A DNA stretch of 64,000 nt from Mycobacterium deserti (GTDB lineage Bacteria > Actinomycetota > Actinomycetes > Mycobacteriales > Mycobacteriaceae). The stretch spans positions 868,001-932,000 of the forward strand of contig NZ_JAODWD010000003.1 in the NCBI RefSeq assembly GCF_025345615.1. Direction: 5' to 3'. Below are positions 61,185-64,000 of the stretch, piece by piece. Numbering within the stretch: position 1 is the stretch's first letter; every line of letters begins with the position of its first letter. Below the pieces are notes generated by a model, which did no database searches, was not told where the DNA came from, and saw nothing but the letters and a program-made list of their open reading frames with translations. Both the position numbers and the translations under genes were made by a program.

Positions 61185-62671
61185 GCGGCTGAGATTACCT
61201 CCCCGTTGGTCAGGTCGAGGGTCGGACAGCGAAGCTGGTCGGGCAGGTGGTGAGTTGCGACGACCACCGTGCGATCCGGCGGGAAAAGCCCACCCGGCGT
61301 AAGCAGTTCGGTCAGGATTTGTCGTCCGCTGTCCGCGTCGAGATGTTCGGTCGGCTCGTCGAGCAGTATTGTCCGCCCCCCGCAGATCAAGGCCCGAGCG
61401 AGTAACAAACGTCGGCGTTGCCCAGCCGAGACCGCCGCCGCGCCGCCGTCGAGAATCGTCGACAATTCGTCGGGAAGGGAGTCGAGCCACTCGCCAAGAC
61501 CGACCCGCCGCAACGCATTACGCAAAAGCTCATCGTCAGCGTCACCTCGGGCCACCAGCAGGTTGTCTCGCACCGTGGTCGCGAACAGATGTGCGTCCTC
61601 GGCGAAAAATAGCGCCGCGGGATCGCTTTCGGCTGTCGCCATCAACAGCGTCGTCTTGCCCGACCCGCTGGGGCCGGTGACCGCGAGCCTGTCGCCGCGT
61701 GTCAAGTCGATCGGCGATGCGGGCGGGCGTGACCTCATTGTTTCACTGGGCTGGCTGAGTTCGCGCAGTCGCCGCGCGGCGATCCGGCTTCTGGTGAGCT
61801 GCACCGCGGCGGCAGGCAACGCGTTTGTGGCCTCGAACGCCGACAGCGGGAGCAGCATCATGATCGCTAGAGTCATCGGGGACACGGTGCTCGCGATCGA
61901 AAGGGCCGTGGCGACGGCGCCGAGCACACTGACGCCGATGGCGGCCGTGGGGGCGGCAGCGGCGAGGGCGCCGGGCCTTGCGGCCGCGTCGGCGGCGACC
62001 CCCCAGTCGCAGTGCCGACGCTCGGCTTCGGCAATGACGTCGTCGAGTCGGCTGCCGACCCGAAGCTCCGGTGCATGCTCCAAAGCGAGCATTACGGCGT
62101 TGTCCCGATCCGAATGATGCTGCACCGCAACTTCTTCAGCGGCGGCAGCGGCCCGCGACGCGAGCCACGGCGCCACGACACCCGCGACCGCCAGGCAGAG
62201 CGCGAGCACGACCGCCGCAGCAGGCGAGATGACCGCAATGGCGGCGACGGCAGCCAGCGACAGCACCACGGCGACGGTGATCGGCAACATCGCACGCACC
62301 AGAACATCGGCCAACTCGTCCACCGAGTCGCCGATACGGGCCACGAGGTTGCCACTGGAGAGTCGCATCGCGGTGTCTGCCGGTGCGGCGGCGAGCCTGC
62401 GGTACAGCAATTCTCGGGTCTGCGCAGCCGATCGCAGTGCGACATCGTGGGCCGTCAGTCGCTGACAGTAGCCCAGCACGCCGCGGGAGATGCCCAGCGC
62501 GCGGACCGCGACCACGGCGATCGTGAGGTCGAGAACGGGGGGCATCTGCCAGGCGCGGGTGATCAGCCACGCCGCGATCGCGGCGAGCGCAAGCGCGCTG
62601 CCCAACGCGAGCACCCCGAGCGTTGCCGCCAGCGCCAGGCGTGCCAATCGGGGACGGAGAAGCTCAAGCAT
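61181..62671 (-). CDS. cydC: Heterodimeric ABC exporter subunit CydC
   Basis: 496 residues from the ATG at 62671. An N-terminal six-helix membrane domain precedes a nucleotide-binding domain with Walker A GPSGSGKTT, signature VSAGQRRRLLLARAL (replacing LSGGQ) and Walker B TILLDEPTEHLD. CydDC proteins export reductants and bind heme and are needed to assemble cytochrome bd oxidase. The start lies inside the cydD end (8-base overlap). Confidence 0.92.
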   Translation of the reverse strand: MLELLRPRLARLALAATLGVLALGSALALAAIAAWLITRAWQMPPVLDLTIAVVAVRALGISRGVLGYCQRLTAHDVALRSAAQTRELLYRRLAAAPADTAMRLSSGNLVARIGDSVDELADVLVRAMLPITVAVVLSLAAVAAIAVISPAAAVVLALCLAVAGVVAPWLASRAAAAAEEVAVQHHSDRDNAVMLALEHAPELRVGSRLDDVIAEAERRHCDWGVAADAAARPGALAAAAPTAAIGVSVLGAVATALSIASTVSPMTLAIMMLLPLSAFEATNALPAAAVQLTRSRIAARRLRELSQPSETMRSRPPASPIDLTRGDRLAVTGPSGSGKTTLLMATAESDPAALFFAEDAHLFATTVRDNLLVARGDADDELLRNALRRVGLGEWLDSLPDELSTILDGGAAAVSAGQRRRLLLARALICGGRTILLDEPTEHLDADSGRQILTELLTPGGLFPPDRTVVVATHHLPDQLRCPTLDLTNGEVISAA

Positions 62672-64000
62672 CGGCCAGCACTCCCATGTGCAATACCCGG
62701 TCGCCGATCGCGCGTACCGGTTCGCGGTGGCCGACGACGAGCACAGTCGCACCCTCTCGCGCGCGTGCGACGAGCGCGTCGAGGACCTGGGACTCCAATT
62801 GTCCGTCCAGGTGTGACGTGGGTTCGTCGAGCAGGAGCACCTGCGCGGACGACCCGAACACCCGGGCGAGACCCAACCGTTGGCGTTGGCCCAGTGACAA
62901 TCCGACGCCGTCGCGGCCCAGAACGGTATCTAGCCCCTTTGGCAGGTTTGCGAGCACTTCGGCGAAACCGGCTGTGCGGCAAGCTTCGGCGAGATCGGTC
63001 AGCGGGCCGAACAGCTCCAGGTTGGCACGGACAGTACCCGGAATGAGGACCGGTCGATGCGGCAGCCATGCCACCTGACGCCACCACTGCCGGAGATCGA
63101 GGTCGGTGACGTCGACGCCGCCGACACGGACGCGCTCTGCCGAATGCAGGCCGAGAATCGTGTGCAGCAGGGTGGTTTTCCCGACACCGTTGGGTCCGGT
63201 CAGCACCGTGACGCGGCCGGGTTCGAGGTCGGCGTCGAGCGCATCGAGGTGGATTGTGGCTCCGGTCGCAACGACGGACTGTCTTCCGGCGGGGGAGCAG
63301 GGCCCCGTGTCGAGCAGACGAAAAGCTGCTTCAGCGGCTGTCTTTCCGTCCGCAGCGGCGTGGAACTCGACCCCGACGCGGCGTAGGGGCCAGAACACCT
63401 CGGGGGCGAGCAACAGTGCAATCAGGCCCGCCGACAACGTCATCTCACCGAACACCAGCCGCAGCCCGATTCCGACGGCAACGAGCGCCACGCCGAGAGT
63501 GGCCAGCAGTTCGAGCACGAGCGCCGACAGGAAGGCGATTCGTAAGGTTGCCATCGCCGAACGCCGATGTGCGGCACCCAGTTCGACGATGCGATGCGCG
63601 GCGCCGTCGATCCTGCCCATTGCCCGCAGGGTGGGAATTCCGGCGGCCAGGTCGAGTAGCCGCGCCTGCAGAGTCGTCATGGCGGCCAGTGACGCGGCCG
63701 AGCGTTCGGCAGTCAGCAGTCCTATCAGCACCATGAAAATCGGGATGAGTGGCAGGGCGATCAGCACGATCACCGCTGACTGCCAGTCGTATACCGCGAT
63801 CGCCAGCACGGCGGCGGGGGTGAGGATCCCCGCCGAGAAGAGCGCTGGCAGGTAGGCGGTGAAGAACGGCCGCAGGCCGTCGAGGCCGCGGGTGATCAGC
63901 GTGGCGGCCCGGTCGCGCTCGGCCGCGAGCCGCCGCGGCGGCAACGCCGAGACAGTGCGCAGTACCTGAGCGGACAGGTCGGCGATCACTGCTGTCGCGC
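62664..64000 (-). CDS. cydD: Heterodimeric ABC exporter subunit CydD (N-terminus outside window)
   Basis: About 445 residues visible; the frame is open to the right edge, so the first part of the membrane domain is missing. TRGLDGLRPFFTAYLPALFSAGILTP and DWQSAVIVLIALPLIPIFMVLIGLL are the cytoplasmic loop and helices. The ATPase domain has Walker A GPNGVGKTT, signature LSLGQRQRLGLARV and Walker B VLLLDEPTSHLDG. Partner of CydC in cytochrome bd maturation; cydAB would be expected upstream, to the right of the window. Confidence 0.93.
   Translation of the reverse strand, partial: ATAVIADLSAQVLRTVSALPPRRLAAERDRAATLITRGLDGLRPFFTAYLPALFSAGILTPAAVLAIAVYDWQSAVIVLIALPLIPIFMVLIGLLTAERSAASLAAMTTLQARLLDLAAGIPTLRAMGRIDGAAHRIVELGAAHRRSAMATLRIAFLSALVLELLATLGVALVAVGIGLRLVFGEMTLSAGLIALLLAPEVFWPLRRVGVEFHAAADGKTAAEAAFRLLDTGPCSPAGRQSVVATGATIHLDALDADLEPGRVTVLTGPNGVGKTTLLHTILGLHSAERVRVGGVDVTDLDLRQWWRQVAWLPHRPVLIPGTVRANLELFGPLTDLAEACRTAGFAEVLANLPKGLDTVLGRDGVGLSLGQRQRLGLARVFGSSAQVLLLDEPTSHLDGQLESQVLDALVARAREGATVLVVGHREPVRAIGDRVLHMGVLADA

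Overview
This is high-GC actinobacterial DNA, and both the gene content and the gene order point to a mycobacterium, most likely a fast-growing Mycolicibacterium. The order matches the M. tuberculosis Rv1547-Rv1621 segment as I remember it: dnaE1, ilvA, treXYZ, bioAFD, bioB/bsaP, nadABC, hisDCBHA-impA-hisFI, bcpB, trpE-trpCBA, lgt, pyk, tesB, cydDC. Species was not determined. Apart from a degraded gene near 3.2-3.6 kb there is no sign of prophage, insertion sequence, CRISPR array, tRNA or rRNA gene.

Layout. 0-3 kb: the C-terminal half of dnaE1, coupled to a PEP-mutase/isocitrate-lyase-like gene. 3-5 kb: a loose stretch with a decayed secreted RTX-repeat gene, two small secreted proteins and a striking 19-bp palindrome. 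5-9 kb: membrane and SRPBCC proteins, an F420-type oxidoreductase, ilvA and a DUF5946 gene. 8.9-17.2 kb (minus): a coupled operon of an acyltransferase and treX, treY, treZ. 17.2-23.7 kb: biotin genes bioA, bioF, bioD, bioB and bsaP, with the repressor gene bioQ and two BioQ boxes. 23.7-27.1 kb (minus): VOC protein, AraC regulator, lipase and NrtR. 27.1-30.6 kb: nadABC. 30.6-33.3 kb: small membrane protein, TetR regulator, zinc alcohol dehydrogenase and a second F420-type protein. 33.3-39.7 kb: the histidine operon. 39.7-43.9 kb: an accessory block with an esterase, a bcp-rsbQ-rsbP operon and a PhyH-like protein. 44-51.3 kb: trp genes ending in lgt, whose cytoplasmic tail is very long and carries a tandem DNA repeat. 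51.3-60.7 kb: two small membrane proteins, gltBD, pyk and tesB. 60.7-64 kb (minus): cydD (cut by the window edge), cydC and a DUF4190 gene.

Most operons are built from 1-8 nt start/stop overlaps (ATGA, GTGA). Many first genes look leaderless: a TANNNT-like -10 element ends 6-7 nt before the start codon, as in hisD, trpE, bioA, bioQ, nrtR and the TetR gene. Regulatory sites visible in the DNA are two BioQ boxes, an NrtR site at nadABC, a palindrome between a TetR gene and its dehydrogenase, and unassigned palindromes upstream of gltB and of a secreted protein. No completely new system is evident. The most interesting items are the rsbQ-rsbP-like stress-sensing pair behind a peroxiredoxin, the expanding repeat in lgt, the unassigned operators and the degraded RTX gene. 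Promoter calls are by eye. Family assignments come from recognising motifs and whole-protein similarity from memory; no search was run.
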